From: Sandaracinus sp964481145
Lineage (GTDB): Bacteria; Myxococcota_A; Polyangia; Polyangiales; Sandaracinaceae
NCBI GenBank assembly: GCA_964481145.1
Contig: CAYZTA010000015.1
Span: forward strand, 1 to 64,000
DNA: 64,000 bases
Direction of reading: 5' to 3'
Positions 42,895 to 51,595 of the stretch are shown here, in pieces. Each line of letters starts with the position of its first letter. The stretch's first letter is position 1. The notes under the pieces are model-generated. The model was given only the letters and a program-made list of their open reading frames with translations, searched no databases and was not told the DNA's origin. The translations under genes were made by a program, and so were the position numbers.

Positions 42895-43650
42895 ATGACA
42901 CTTCGGTGCCTCGCGATCGCCATGGTTTGGTTTGCAAATTTGCCAAGCGCTCGAGCTCAATCTCCAGTCGCGTCTTCGCCCAGAGACGCGGCGCGTGCGC
43001 TTCACGGACCATGGCGCGATGAACCATTCCCAGTTGCGTTCGACATCGCCGTGGCGACTCACGTTCCGGTGTCGTTCGGTGCGGAAGCCAACCTCACCTT
43101 TCCGCGGGGTCTCCTGCTGCGCGCACACGTCGGATTCTTACCGGCGCCTTACCTCGAGCTCATCCACGGCGTCGCGCAACATCTCGGCGCGTACGACGAG
43201 AACATCGGACACGTCGTCGAGCGCTTCGGATCGAGCGCCTTCGTGTTCCGCGTGAGCGGCGGAATTCGTCCCGTGCCTGGCTACGGCTTCGAAATCCTCG
43301 CGGGCTACACGATGATCGATGGGGGCACCGAGATTTCGGTCCTCGATTTCGAGCGAATCACGGGGTACGCGATGAACTACCCAGGACTCGATTCGGCTCG
43401 ACTCTCTGCCACCCTGCACGCCATTCACGCGGAGATCGGGTGGAGCGGGCTCTTATGGGATCACTTCGTGATTCGGTGTTCGATCGGATGGGTGCATACG
43501 ATCGACGCACGAGGGCACGTCGAAGTTCCATCGATGCTCCGAGCCCGTGCGGATGGACGGATCGAAGAGATCGAAGAGAATGTTCGAAACAGCGTGGAGT
43601 CATGGGGGTTCTCGCCCGAGATTCGATTTGCGCTCGGGTATCGATTCTGA
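42895..43650 (+). CDS. Outer-membrane beta-barrel-like protein
   Basis: About 251 residues. Signal peptide MTLRCLAIAMVWFANLPSARAQ, then alternating hydrophobic strands (FDIAVATHVPVSFGAEANLTF; LLRAHVGFLPAPYLELI; YGFEILAGYTMIDGG; HAEIGWSGLLWDHFVIRCSIGWVHTI) and a final strand ending in Phe (EIRFALGYRF), the usual end of proteins inserted by BamA. Substrate or role unknown. An upstream in-frame ATG at 42832 would add a non-signal extension; I prefer 42895 because the signal peptide starts there, although no good ribosome binding site is visible. Confidence 0.7.
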   Translation: MTLRCLAIAMVWFANLPSARAQSPVASSPRDAARALHGPWRDEPFPVAFDIAVATHVPVSFGAEANLTFPRGLLLRAHVGFLPAPYLELIHGVAQHLGAYDENIGHVVERFGSSAFVFRVSGGIRPVPGYGFEILAGYTMIDGGTEISVLDFERITGYAMNYPGLDSARLSATLHAIHAEIGWSGLLWDHFVIRCSIGWVHTIDARGHVEVPSMLRARADGRIEEIEENVRNSVESWGFSPEIRFALGYRF

Positions 43651-43719
43651 AGATCCACCACGATCATCGAGAACAATGACGCGTGGCGCGCTGGGGCTCG
43701 ACGTCGTAGAAGCTGGTTC

Positions 43720-44589
43720 TTGTCTGCCCCGATCGAAATCGTGCGGAGCGTCCGTTCGGATTGGAATCGACGCTTCGTCATGCGGCTCCATGATGGCGCC
43801 GAAGTCGAGGCTGTGCTCTATCGTGAGCACACGCTTTGCGTTTCGTGTCAGGTCGGATGCGCGGTGCAGTGTCCGTTTTGCGCTTCGGGCGCGAATGGGC
43901 TTTCACGACCGCTCCTCTGCGAGGAGATGATTGCGCAGGTCGAGCACGTCGAATCCCTCGGTGTGAAGATCGAGAACGTGACCGTGTCCGGCGTGGGTGA
44001 GCCTCTTCACAATGCTCGACGCGTCGAGGAGTTCGTCTCCTATTGTCATCGACGCAACACACCCGCGAGCGTGACGACCTCGGGCGGACCCGTCGAAACG
44101 CTGCGAATTTGGCTAAAAAACGAGGGAAACATCTTCCCTCATCATGGGCTCACGATCTCGGTGCACGCGGGGACCGAAGCGGCTCGCGCCAAGCTCGTGC
44201 CCAAAGGGCCCTCCTTGGATGCGCTCTATCGAACGATCGAAGAAGCGCTTCCGCAGATGTCTCGTCGACGCCGAAAGAAGACAGCGCTCGCGTATCTGCT
44301 GATCGCAGGTGAAAACGATGGCGATGCCGAGCTCGATGCGTTCATTGCTCGGACGGCGCCACTTGGTCTTTCGATCCATCTCTACGCGCACAACACCGTC
44401 CCGACGAGCGACATGCGTGGGGTCACGCGCGCTGACTACGAGCGCGTGTATGCGCGCTTTCGCGAAGCGGGGCTCGTCGTGCGGATGTCTTCCCAGGCTC
44501 GCATCGAGCCGAATGGAGGCTGCGGCACACTCGTCGCATTGCGGAGGCGCGACCGCCTTCCTTTGCAGGACGATTTGCGCATTCGTTGA
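43720..44589 (+). CDS. RlmN/Cfr-like radical SAM enzyme, short form
   Basis: 289 residues, about 90 shorter than RlmN, lacking most of the N-terminal domain. The radical SAM cluster is CVSCQVGCAVQCPFCASG, in RlmN style, with GEPLHN binding SAM and the C-terminal NGGCGTLVAL that holds the Cys equivalent to the methyl-bound Cys of RlmN. RlmN methylates A2503 of 23S rRNA and A37 of tRNAs; this shorter version may have another RNA target. TTG start at 43720 keeps the conserved beginning (MRLHDGAEVEAVLY); ATG 43780 is possible. Followed 50 bp later by the tol operon. Confidence 0.8.
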   Translation: MSAPIEIVRSVRSDWNRRFVMRLHDGAEVEAVLYREHTLCVSCQVGCAVQCPFCASGANGLSRPLLCEEMIAQVEHVESLGVKIENVTVSGVGEPLHNARRVEEFVSYCHRRNTPASVTTSGGPVETLRIWLKNEGNIFPHHGLTISVHAGTEAARAKLVPKGPSLDALYRTIEEALPQMSRRRRKKTALAYLLIAGENDGDAELDAFIARTAPLGLSIHLYAHNTVPTSDMRGVTRADYERVYARFREAGLVVRMSSQARIEPNGGCGTLVALRRRDRLPLQDDLRIR

Positions 44590-44639
44590 CTCGCGCGACC
44601 GCGCGTGCTTCAAACGCGCAAACCCCAGATCCGAGGCTC

Positions 44640-45356
44640 ATGAGCACTTTATTCTTACAGGCTGCCGCGAGCGCCCACCGGCTCGACCCTTGGCAGCTGA
44701 TTGTCCACGCATCGCTCGTGGTGAAGTTGGTGATGTTCGTGCTCGCAGGCATGTCGCTCGCGTGCTGGTTCATCATCGGCACCAAAATCGTGCGGCTCGC
44801 CAATGCGCAACGCACGAGCGCACGGTTCCTCGACATGTTTTGGAGTCGTGACGAAGGCAACGTGTGGGGCCCGGAGCGACTCGAGGGCATGTATGCGCGC
44901 CTCGGGAGCCTCGAAGGGTCACCGCTCGCGCGCGTGTTCCACGCGGGCTACGTCGAGCTCGCGAAGGTCTCGCAGAGTGGTACGAACGCGGGCGACATCG
45001 ACAACGTCGAGCGCGCATTGCGCCGCGCGACCAATAACGAATTGACCCGGCTCGAGAGTCAGCTCCCCGTGTTGGCGACCACCGGCTCCACGGCGCCTTT
45101 CATCGGTCTTTTCGGCACAGTGTGGGGCATCATGAACTCGTTCCTCTCGATCGGCGCGGAGCACGGCGCGACCCTCGACGTGGTGGCTCCCGGCATTGCA
45201 GAGGCGCTCATCGCCACGGCCATCGGCCTCCTCGCTGCAATCCCGGCGGTCATGGCGTACAATTATTTCGTGCGACGGATCCGCGTCATCGAATCGGAGA
45301 CCGAGGCGTTCGCGATCGATTATCTCAACATCGTACGTCGGCACTTTTTGACCTAG
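44640..45356 (+). CDS. tolQ: TolQ/ExbB/MotA-type proton channel protein
   Basis: 238 residues. Inner-membrane proton channel of the Tol-Pal or TonB energy transducer. Three transmembrane helices are visible (LVVKLVMFVLAGMSLACWFIIGT near the N-terminus; two near 165-215) with the conserved GLFGTVWGIMNSF segment and ALIATAIGLLAAIPAVMAYN. ATG at 44640 is chosen over an upstream Arg-rich extension. First gene of a tight cluster (7, 2 and -4 bp) tolQ, tolR, TonB/TolA-like, tolB. Confidence 0.92.
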   Translation: MSTLFLQAAASAHRLDPWQLIVHASLVVKLVMFVLAGMSLACWFIIGTKIVRLANAQRTSARFLDMFWSRDEGNVWGPERLEGMYARLGSLEGSPLARVFHAGYVELAKVSQSGTNAGDIDNVERALRRATNNELTRLESQLPVLATTGSTAPFIGLFGTVWGIMNSFLSIGAEHGATLDVVAPGIAEALIATAIGLLAAIPAVMAYNYFVRRIRVIESETEAFAIDYLNIVRRHFLT

Positions 45357-45363
45357 GCTTCAT

Positions 45364-45804
45364 ATGGGTATGTCGACTGGAGGAGGCGGGAGCGGGCGCG
45401 CTCCCATGAGCGAAATCAACGTGACGCCGCTCGTCGATGTCATGTTGGTGCTCCTCATCATTTTCATGGTGGCGGCGCCGATGATGACATCGGGCGTTCA
45501 AGTGGATTTGCCGAATGCCGATGCGCCCCCGATGGAGATCGATCAAGACAAGATGATGCTGACGATCGATGCAGAGCAGCACGTCTATCTCGGCGAGACG
45601 GAAGTGCCCATCGAGCGGCTCGAAGATGCGTTGCGTACCAACGCGCGTCTTCAGACCGAAGGTGAGGTGTTCGTGCAGGCCGATCACACGGTCCCCTATG
45701 GTTTCGTCGTGCGTGTCTTCACCGCTGTGCGCGCTGCGGGGGTCACGAGCCTTGGGCTCGTCACGGATCCGGTGGCTGCGAGCGAACCGGTTGGGGCGCA
45801 ATAG
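45364..45804 (+). CDS. tolR: TolR/ExbD-type biopolymer transport protein
   Basis: 146 residues. Single helix (VTPLVDVMLVLLIIFMVAAPMM) that carries the conserved Asp of TolR/ExbD (LVDVMLVLL), followed by a periplasmic domain. With TolQ it uses the proton gradient to move the TolA/TonB-like protein. Two bases separate it from the next gene. Confidence 0.93.
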   Translation: MGMSTGGGGSGRAPMSEINVTPLVDVMLVLLIIFMVAAPMMTSGVQVDLPNADAPPMEIDQDKMMLTIDAEQHVYLGETEVPIERLEDALRTNARLQTEGEVFVQADHTVPYGFVVRVFTAVRAAGVTSLGLVTDPVAASEPVGAQ

Positions 45805-45806
45805 GG

Positions 45807-46607
45807 ATGTTTCTCGACGCTTCCGATCATCGCCCACGTTCGCTTTTCGATCGCGGCGAGCTGACGCCCGCGCAGGTCGCGGCGGGCGCCGTGACCGCGT
45901 TGAGCGTCCACGTGGGGTTTCCTTTTTTGCTCGCTTTGACATTCGGAATTCTTTCGGCGATCGGCATCACCCTCGCACCTCCGCCTCCTCCACCACCGCC
46001 GGTGGAGCATGTGATTCAGGCCCGTGTGCTCCAGCTCGGGGTGGAGCTCGATCCGCGCCAGCTTCCGAATCGGCGCGTTCCCATCATGCGCACCGATGTG
46101 CCAGAGCCTGCGCCGAGCAAGCGCGCGCCGACCGAGCCGCCCCCGCCTCGTGAACAACGGGAGCGTCAACCCGACTCGGTCAGCGATCTCATGCAACGAC
46201 TCAGTCAGGAGGCGCAGACGTTCGCCGAACGCGAAGAGCGCCGTGTTCAAGAGGGCGATCCAGACGGCATCGAAGGAGGAGAACGAGAGGCGAGTGAGGG
46301 GGATGTCTATGCGGGTCGCCTCGCCTCGTTTTTTCGCCGCGGATGGCAGGTGCCAACGACCATCGATCGCGATTCACTTCGAGGGCTCACCACGCGGGTG
46401 AGTGTGTTCATTGGAGAGGATCTGCGCGTGATGCGCTTTCGCGTCGTGCGTTCGAGCGGCAATCCTGATTTCGATCTCGGTGTCGAACAGCAACTTCAGC
46501 GGTTGGTCGACGGACAAGCGGTGATTCCTCCGCCGCCCGAAGAAACAGCGAGCAATTATCTCGGCCGTGAGGTCGGGTTTCAATTCAACGGTCGCGACGC
46601 GCGATGA
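45807..46607 (+). CDS. TonB/TolA-like energy transducer
   Basis: 266 residues. One N-terminal helix (FPFLLALTFGILSAIGITLA), a poly-Pro stretch (PPPPPPPP), a Pro/Glu-rich periplasmic linker, and a C-terminal domain resembling TonB-C (LRVMRFRVVRSSGNPDFDLGVEQQLQRL). In this gene order it occupies the tolA position and probably couples TolQR to TolB or outer-membrane partners, although sequence alone looks as much like TonB. Stop overlaps tolB start by 4 nt. Confidence 0.8.
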   Translation: MFLDASDHRPRSLFDRGELTPAQVAAGAVTALSVHVGFPFLLALTFGILSAIGITLAPPPPPPPPVEHVIQARVLQLGVELDPRQLPNRRVPIMRTDVPEPAPSKRAPTEPPPPREQRERQPDSVSDLMQRLSQEAQTFAEREERRVQEGDPDGIEGGEREASEGDVYAGRLASFFRRGWQVPTTIDRDSLRGLTTRVSVFIGEDLRVMRFRVVRSSGNPDFDLGVEQQLQRLVDGQAVIPPPPEETASNYLGREVGFQFNGRDAR

Positions 46608-47971
46608 AGGATTCGTTCATGAAAACCCGTATTGCCTCGGCTCTTGCGTTGATGCTCGCCACGCTCGCCTGTGCGCTCGTGGTGTTGCCGCCATTCGGGA
46701 CGAGTTCACGCGCGCAGGAGACGTCCTCGCGGGGGCATGAAGCGCCTCCGCCCGATGTGCCGGTGCCCGAAGGCGAACAGCTACCCAACCAAGTCGTGAT
46801 CGACGTGAGCGCGCCCGAGCGCGCGCTCTATCGCATTGCCGTGCCGAATCTTCTGGGAGAGTCCGAGCTCGGCAACGCTGGAGCCGAGACGCTCCGCAAC
46901 GATTTTCGTCTCGTGTCGCTCTTCGAAGTGCTCGATGCGCGGAGCTTCTTGGCGGATCTTTCGGCCGAAGGGCTCGGCGTGGAGCCTCCGGCGTGGTCGA
47001 GCGTGGGCGCACAAGGGGTCATCAAGGGACACATCACTCGTACTGGCGGGCAGATTCGCGTGGAGATGAGGCTCTACGAGCTCGCCCGCGGGGCCCACGC
47101 CACGCTCAGCCGGACGTACAATGGCGCGCCTGGAGAGCTCCGGAATTTCATGCACGACTTCGCCAACCTCGTGCTCGAGCAGCTGACGGGAAGGCGAGGA
47201 GCCTTCGGCACGCGCATCACCTTCGCGCGACGTGTGCGCGAAGGTCGCAAAGACGTCTATGTCGCGAGCTTCGATGGACATAGCGTGTCGCGCGTCTCGA
47301 GTGGGCGGGGTGTCGCGATGCTCCCAGCGTTCGGGCCGGGTGGTGTTTGGTATTCGGTGCTCACCGAGACCGGCATGTTCATCACGCACACCGGCATCGA
47401 AGAGCGCGCGCTCATCGATGCGGAAGAGTCGATCAACATGGGCGTCTCGATCTGCGGTGGTCGCGCGTTCTTTACGTCGACACGTGATGGAAATGCCGAG
47501 ATTTATAGCTCGGCCTTGGATGGCACCGACGTGCGTCGGTTGACCGATCATCCTGGGATCGATGTCTCACCTGCATGTGGTGGACCGGGTGGCCTCATCG
47601 CGTTCGTGAGCAACCGTCATGGGAGCCCACAGATTTTTGCGATGGACGCCAATGGCGGCTCCGTGCGGCGGTTGACCTATCGCGGCAACTACAACCAAAC
47701 GCCCGCGTGGTGTCCGCTCGGAGAAGAGCGTCTCTTGGCGTTCACGGGCCGCTCGGCGGGCCTCGATGTGTTCACGGTCAAGATCGACACCCAGCAATAC
47801 ACCCGCCTCACGCAAGGACAGGGCATCAATAAAGACCCAGCATGGAGCCCCGATTGCCGCATGCTGGCGTTCTATTCGACCCGCGGCGGGATTTACATCA
47901 GCAATCCCGAAGGGCTGAATCAGCAGCTCGTGATCCCCGGCGTGGCCGAGACGCTCCGTTGGTCGCGTTGA
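46604..47971 (+). CDS. tolB: TolB, Tol-Pal system beta-propeller protein
   Basis: 455 residues. A signal peptide, then the TolB N-terminal domain and a WD40-like propeller with characteristic repeats (RITFARRVREGRKDVYVASFDGHSVSRV; GGRAFFTSTRDGNAEIYSSALDGTDVRRLTDHPGIDVSPACGGPGGLIAFVSNRHGSPQIFAMDANGGSVRRLT). It binds Pal and outer-membrane proteins in E. coli. pal does not follow; the gene's last 74 bp overlap the convergent desaturase gene instead. ATG at 46604 overlaps the previous stop; ATG at 46619 is the alternative. Confidence 0.93.
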   Translation: MKDSFMKTRIASALALMLATLACALVVLPPFGTSSRAQETSSRGHEAPPPDVPVPEGEQLPNQVVIDVSAPERALYRIAVPNLLGESELGNAGAETLRNDFRLVSLFEVLDARSFLADLSAEGLGVEPPAWSSVGAQGVIKGHITRTGGQIRVEMRLYELARGAHATLSRTYNGAPGELRNFMHDFANLVLEQLTGRRGAFGTRITFARRVREGRKDVYVASFDGHSVSRVSSGRGVAMLPAFGPGGVWYSVLTETGMFITHTGIEERALIDAEESINMGVSICGGRAFFTSTRDGNAEIYSSALDGTDVRRLTDHPGIDVSPACGGPGGLIAFVSNRHGSPQIFAMDANGGSVRRLTYRGNYNQTPAWCPLGEERLLAFTGRSAGLDVFTVKIDTQQYTRLTQGQGINKDPAWSPDCRMLAFYSTRGGIYISNPEGLNQQLVIPGVAETLRWSR

Positions 47972-48920
47972 ACGTGTTTCGATCTTCACGCTTCATCAAC
48001 CAGCGTAAGTAAGCCCAATATCCAAAGAACGCTTGGGTTTCGTCCACCAGCCCCTCGTTCCGGAAGATCGCGTGCACCTTCGGGAGATTGCAAAACGAGA
48101 TTCCTGGATAGAAGTGATGATACGCGTGCATCGTGAAATTGAGATTCGGGAGCAGGAGCTTCTCCCACCATCTCAATAAAATCAGAGGCGTCGTCTCGAG
48201 CACGCCCGCACCCCGACTTCCATAGACGTGCTCGGTCACTGCGCCGAGCCGCACGATCAAGGGGAGCATCGTCACGAGAGGAACGACCCAATAAATCAGG
48301 AAGATTGGCCACGCAGAAAACCAGGTCAGTACAGCGGCGAGACCTCCATAGAACACCGCTCGCGCCCATTTCGGGGTGGGGTGCGTGCGCTTGAAATGCA
48401 CCTTTTCATTCGCGTTCTTCTCGCGCAGCAGCTTCACGACCGTGATGCCCGACACGTCTTGGAACAGCAGCCATGCGACACGCAAAAAGCGCATCGGAAA
48501 GGTCCAGTTGTCTCCTCGCTTCCGCAAGAAGTCCGGGTCGTCGTCGGTAAAAAAGAACTTGTGGTGGGCCAAATGAATGTTCGCGTAGTTCTCCACCGAG
48601 ATCCCGATGGGATAACCCGCGATGACATTGACGATCAGATCGCCATATCGCCCTTTGAGCCCGAGCACATGCGCCTGCTCGTGGACGAGCAGACCCAGGA
48701 CATTGAGGCGTGTCGCGACGATCATCATGGCGATGAGCGTGGCCCACCCTCGATCGACGTAGACGGCGACGCCGATCGCCGCGACGATCACGCCCCACGC
48801 GCTGAGCGCCTGAAAGAGAAACGCGAGCGGACGAGGCCCCCAAAGCTCTCGAATTCGAGCTCTTCCCTGCTCTGATAGATCCCGTTTTCCGCCGACGAAC
48901 GACGATTGGCAAGTCGACAT
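47898..48920 (-). CDS. Membrane fatty acid desaturase (locus 2)
   Basis: 340 residues, clearly paralogous to the locus 1 desaturase (for example LVHEQAHVLGLKGRYGDLIVN, NIHLAHHKFFFTDDDPDF, TMHAYHHFYPGISFCNLPKVHAIF, GYWAYLRWL). The three His boxes are HEQAH, HLAHHKF and HAYHHFYP. ATG at 48920, GAGG about 9 nt upstream. Its C-terminus overlaps the convergent tolB by 74 bp; the final 30 residues are low-complexity and could be extra. Third gene of the locus 2 operon, 30 bp after the flavoprotein gene. Confidence 0.9.
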   Translation of the reverse strand: MSTCQSSFVGGKRDLSEQGRARIRELWGPRPLAFLFQALSAWGVIVAAIGVAVYVDRGWATLIAMMIVATRLNVLGLLVHEQAHVLGLKGRYGDLIVNVIAGYPIGISVENYANIHLAHHKFFFTDDDPDFLRKRGDNWTFPMRFLRVAWLLFQDVSGITVVKLLREKNANEKVHFKRTHPTPKWARAVFYGGLAAVLTWFSAWPIFLIYWVVPLVTMLPLIVRLGAVTEHVYGSRGAGVLETTPLILLRWWEKLLLPNLNFTMHAYHHFYPGISFCNLPKVHAIFRNEGLVDETQAFFGYWAYLRWLMKREDRNTFNATNGASRPRRGSRAADSALRDC

Positions 48921-48950
48921 AGTTGCTGCCTCATCAGAGTCGAAGACGCC

Positions 48951-50594
48951 CTAGAGGTAACGTCCGGGGGCCAAAATGTTCTCGGGATCGAGGCCATGAC
49001 GGAGCCGCGCGTGAAGAACGTCCGAAGCGCTGAGCCGCGCGCGAAGGTGCTTCATCGAATCGATGCCGAATCGATAAGGGAAGCATCCGAGGGCTTCACC
49101 GCCTGAAAGCAACGCCTCGTAGCAGGCTTGGCCCGCCTTCGCGTTTTGCCGATCGAACAAGAGCGGCACGGTGCTATCGAAGACTTTGTCGTTGACGCTG
49201 GTGAATGTGATGAGCGGCTCGATGCCGTGCGCCGCCGTCACGCGCTGCACCATGTCGACGTAGCTCCGTACGCCCGAGGCGCGCATCGGAACCAGCGGTG
49301 CGTACCAAAGCAGGCCGCAGCCATCGCGGGCGGGATCCAACGGGCGATCGGACGGGACCTCTCGATTGCGCCAATACGCCAGCGGAAGCGCCAACTCATT
49401 CGGGCGACCGAGGGCGATCTCGATCGCCTGCGTCAGCACCTTGGCAGTTCGTCGAATCCCTGTTTTGGAAGGAAGCCACGACGCCGCGGCGTCGAGCATG
49501 CTCGCGCTCCGGGGAGAGATGAAGACGAGCCGACTCGCCACGCCTCGAAGAGCGGCTTTGATCTCGCGCTCCGCTGCCTGGACGACGCCCCTCGTCCCAT
49601 AGAGGGTGGCGTAAGCCGTCCAGGGGGCGACTCGATACTCCCGCCCGAGCCTCTCGATCACCGCGCGCGGAATGAGCCCGTGGGAGTCGACTTCGTCCGC
49701 GGGATAAGGGGCTGCCATTGCGAGCACGCGGTGTCGATTCATCAAGTTGATGCCGCCGATGATCCCAGGAAGACGGGCCAGCAGCGTTTGCACCCTCTCG
49801 ACCGTCGGCTCGAGCAGTGTGTCCGCGTTCAAGCTGATGACACAGACTTTCATGCACTCTGGCCGCGGCGCCAACATCAGGCTCATCCGCGTCACGATGC
49901 CCAACCCGCTCTGCGAGAACAGCCCCGTCGTGTACGGGCCGAGCCCCCATTTGTAGAGCCGCGCGAGATCCTCGCCTCCCGCTTCGCGAAGCATCGTTCG
50001 GTGCACCGAGCCATCGGCCAAGACCGCTTCGAGATCGGTGATCGCGCTGAAATGATCCGCATACGGAGTAAAGCCATAGCCTCGCTCGAGTGCGTTTCCG
50101 ATGAGGCTGCAGCGAGGGCCGGCGCCCGTCACCGGCACCATGTACGGGTGCCCTCCTTCATCGAGAAAATCAGCCAGCATGGCCTGTGTGACACCTGGCT
50201 CGACAGTCACCACGCCAAACTTGGCATCGAAGTGAAGAATCTTCTGGAGCGCCGACAGATCGATGACGACACAATCCTCGGCGGCAGGGAGCGCAGAGCC
50301 ATATCCCCAGTTGCGTCCGGTGCTGATCGGGTAGACGGGCACGCGGTGCGCTCGCGCGATGCGCATCACGGCGGGGAGCGTGTCGCTATTTCGGATCCGC
50401 AGCGCTCCTGCGACGCGCCGTTCGACGCCGCTCGTATTGGCTCCATAGGCTTCACTCGCAGCGCGAGAGTCGAAGACATCTACCTCGCCGAGGAGCGCTC
50501 TCCATTGGTCGAACGCTGGCTCGATCGGGCTCTGTTCGGTGAGCGCCGTAGGGTGGTGCTTCGGGTGATATTCGGGCAGCTCGATCAAACGCAT
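48951..50594 (-). CDS. VAO/4-cresol dehydrogenase-type FAD-linked oxidase (locus 2)
   Basis: 547 residues, paralogous to the locus 1 flavoprotein. FAD domain YPISTGRNWGYGSALPAAED (about 93-112), EPGVTQAMLADFL, SLIGNALERGYGFTPYADHF (about 163-182), RTMLREAGG. It could oxidise a para-substituted phenol or related benzylic carbon. Start ATG 50594 follows GGAGG with 6-nt spacing. Sandwiched between the FeeM-like acyltransferase and desaturase on the same strand, with the repeat block at 50655-50746 just upstream. Confidence 0.85.
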   Translation of the reverse strand: MRLIELPEYHPKHHPTALTEQSPIEPAFDQWRALLGEVDVFDSRAASEAYGANTSGVERRVAGALRIRNSDTLPAVMRIARAHRVPVYPISTGRNWGYGSALPAAEDCVVIDLSALQKILHFDAKFGVVTVEPGVTQAMLADFLDEGGHPYMVPVTGAGPRCSLIGNALERGYGFTPYADHFSAITDLEAVLADGSVHRTMLREAGGEDLARLYKWGLGPYTTGLFSQSGLGIVTRMSLMLAPRPECMKVCVISLNADTLLEPTVERVQTLLARLPGIIGGINLMNRHRVLAMAAPYPADEVDSHGLIPRAVIERLGREYRVAPWTAYATLYGTRGVVQAAEREIKAALRGVASRLVFISPRSASMLDAAASWLPSKTGIRRTAKVLTQAIEIALGRPNELALPLAYWRNREVPSDRPLDPARDGCGLLWYAPLVPMRASGVRSYVDMVQRVTAAHGIEPLITFTSVNDKVFDSTVPLLFDRQNAKAGQACYEALLSGGEALGCFPYRFGIDSMKHLRARLSASDVLHARLRHGLDPENILAPGRYL

Positions 50595-50654
50595 ATCGAC
50601 CTCCGCTCACTCGATTGGCGAGTAGGATGGGTTGATCCCACGGCCGTCATCGGC

Positions 50655-50746
50655 TGTATTCAAGGCATCCAAGACACCTATGTCCGGGCCTGGGAGGACT
50701 TCCCGACGTGCGCTGCATTTTTTTGAGGAGCACTCATCACGGCGAT
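50655..50746. repeat. About 90-bp direct repeat, copy A, over the 3' end of the FeeM-like gene
   Basis: The first 72 bp match 51738-51809 with three substitutions and one T-run indel; weaker similarity reaches 50746. It covers the last codons and stop (50678-50680) of the FeeM-like gene plus 23 bp of downstream spacer, about 60 bp upstream of the flavoprotein start. Confidence 0.9.
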
Positions 50747-51595
50747 GGTCTCTTCGGAGCGCTGCTCACGCAATCGATGCGCCGTCGACGCGCTGAGCTC
50801 CGCGAGGCGATTGGTTCGATCGATGAAGAGCTCCCGAAAGACATCTCGCGGCATTTTGAATCGAGGCCATTCGCGCTCGGGTACGTCCTCGGGGAGATAA
50901 AGCCCCGAGGGCACGCGCTCACCGAATGTGTTGTCCACGAGATATCGCTGCTCTCCTTTCGTCATCCGGTGCGGATAACAGCGCGTCATATGCGCCTCGA
51001 CGCGGGATCGCTCGTGCACGAGCCCGACCACGGGGGCGCTCAATTCGGCGTGGGGCCGAACGTGGCCAAGGGGCTGAAAGTCCCAGAGCGCACGGTAGAA
51101 CGGCGCTGCTTTCGGATGAACCCCGATCACGCTGTGCGTGCTCTTGTGCACTCGAAAGCCCACTCTGCCGGCGGCCATCCCAAGGAGCGGCATGAGGCTC
51201 GAGTGCCAGCAACGACGCACGACAGCGAGGGAGCCGATCTCGGATATCTGTGCGCCGCCCCGCCGCAGCGCGGCCAGCCCCTCTGGATAGTCTTTGTCCA
51301 TCGGGAGGCCTGCAGCCGAATCTTTCGTCACCGAGATCGTCCCGACGAGCTGCGAGCCCTCGTAGGCGACGAGCACGATCGCCTCGGCGAGCACATGTTG
51401 CTCGGTCATCCGAAAGTCGATCGCCTTGAGCGGCTCGATCCCCTGGAACACGTAGCCCACATGAACCAGCCGAAAAGCGTCTCGATACTCCTCTGCTGTA
51501 CGAGCCAATCGGACTTGAAATCGATCGACATCGATCTCGTGCAAGCGCGCTTTCCAACGGATCCATGGATCAGACAAGACCGAGGGCAGCTTCAT
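50678..51595 (-). CDS. FeeM-like N-acyl amino acid synthase (GNAT fold)
   Basis: 305 residues. N-acyltransferase of the FeeM/autoinducer-synthase-like group: RLARTAEEYRDAFRLVHVGYVFQG, GTISVTKDSAAGLPMDKDYPEGLAALR, EIGSLAV, and IGVHPKAAPFYRALWDFQPLG, APVVGL. FeeM-type enzymes take acyl chains from acyl-ACP to the amine of amino acids such as tyrosine. The strong site GGAGGAG sits before ATG 51595. First gene of an operon with the flavoprotein and desaturase. Flanked by direct repeats of about 90 bp (50655 and 51738); the downstream copy carries the end of this gene. Confidence 0.88.
   Translation of the reverse strand: MKLPSVLSDPWIRWKARLHEIDVDRFQVRLARTAEEYRDAFRLVHVGYVFQGIEPLKAIDFRMTEQHVLAEAIVLVAYEGSQLVGTISVTKDSAAGLPMDKDYPEGLAALRRGGAQISEIGSLAVVRRCWHSSLMPLLGMAAGRVGFRVHKSTHSVIGVHPKAAPFYRALWDFQPLGHVRPHAELSAPVVGLVHERSRVEAHMTRCYPHRMTKGEQRYLVDNTFGERVPSGLYLPEDVPEREWPRFKMPRDVFRELFIDRTNRLAELSASTAHRLREQRSEETIAVMSAPQKNAAHVGKSSQART

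Noticed and set aside
49128..50726. 532-codon plus-strand frame
   Set aside because: Antisense to the locus 2 flavoprotein, whose FAD motifs are clear.
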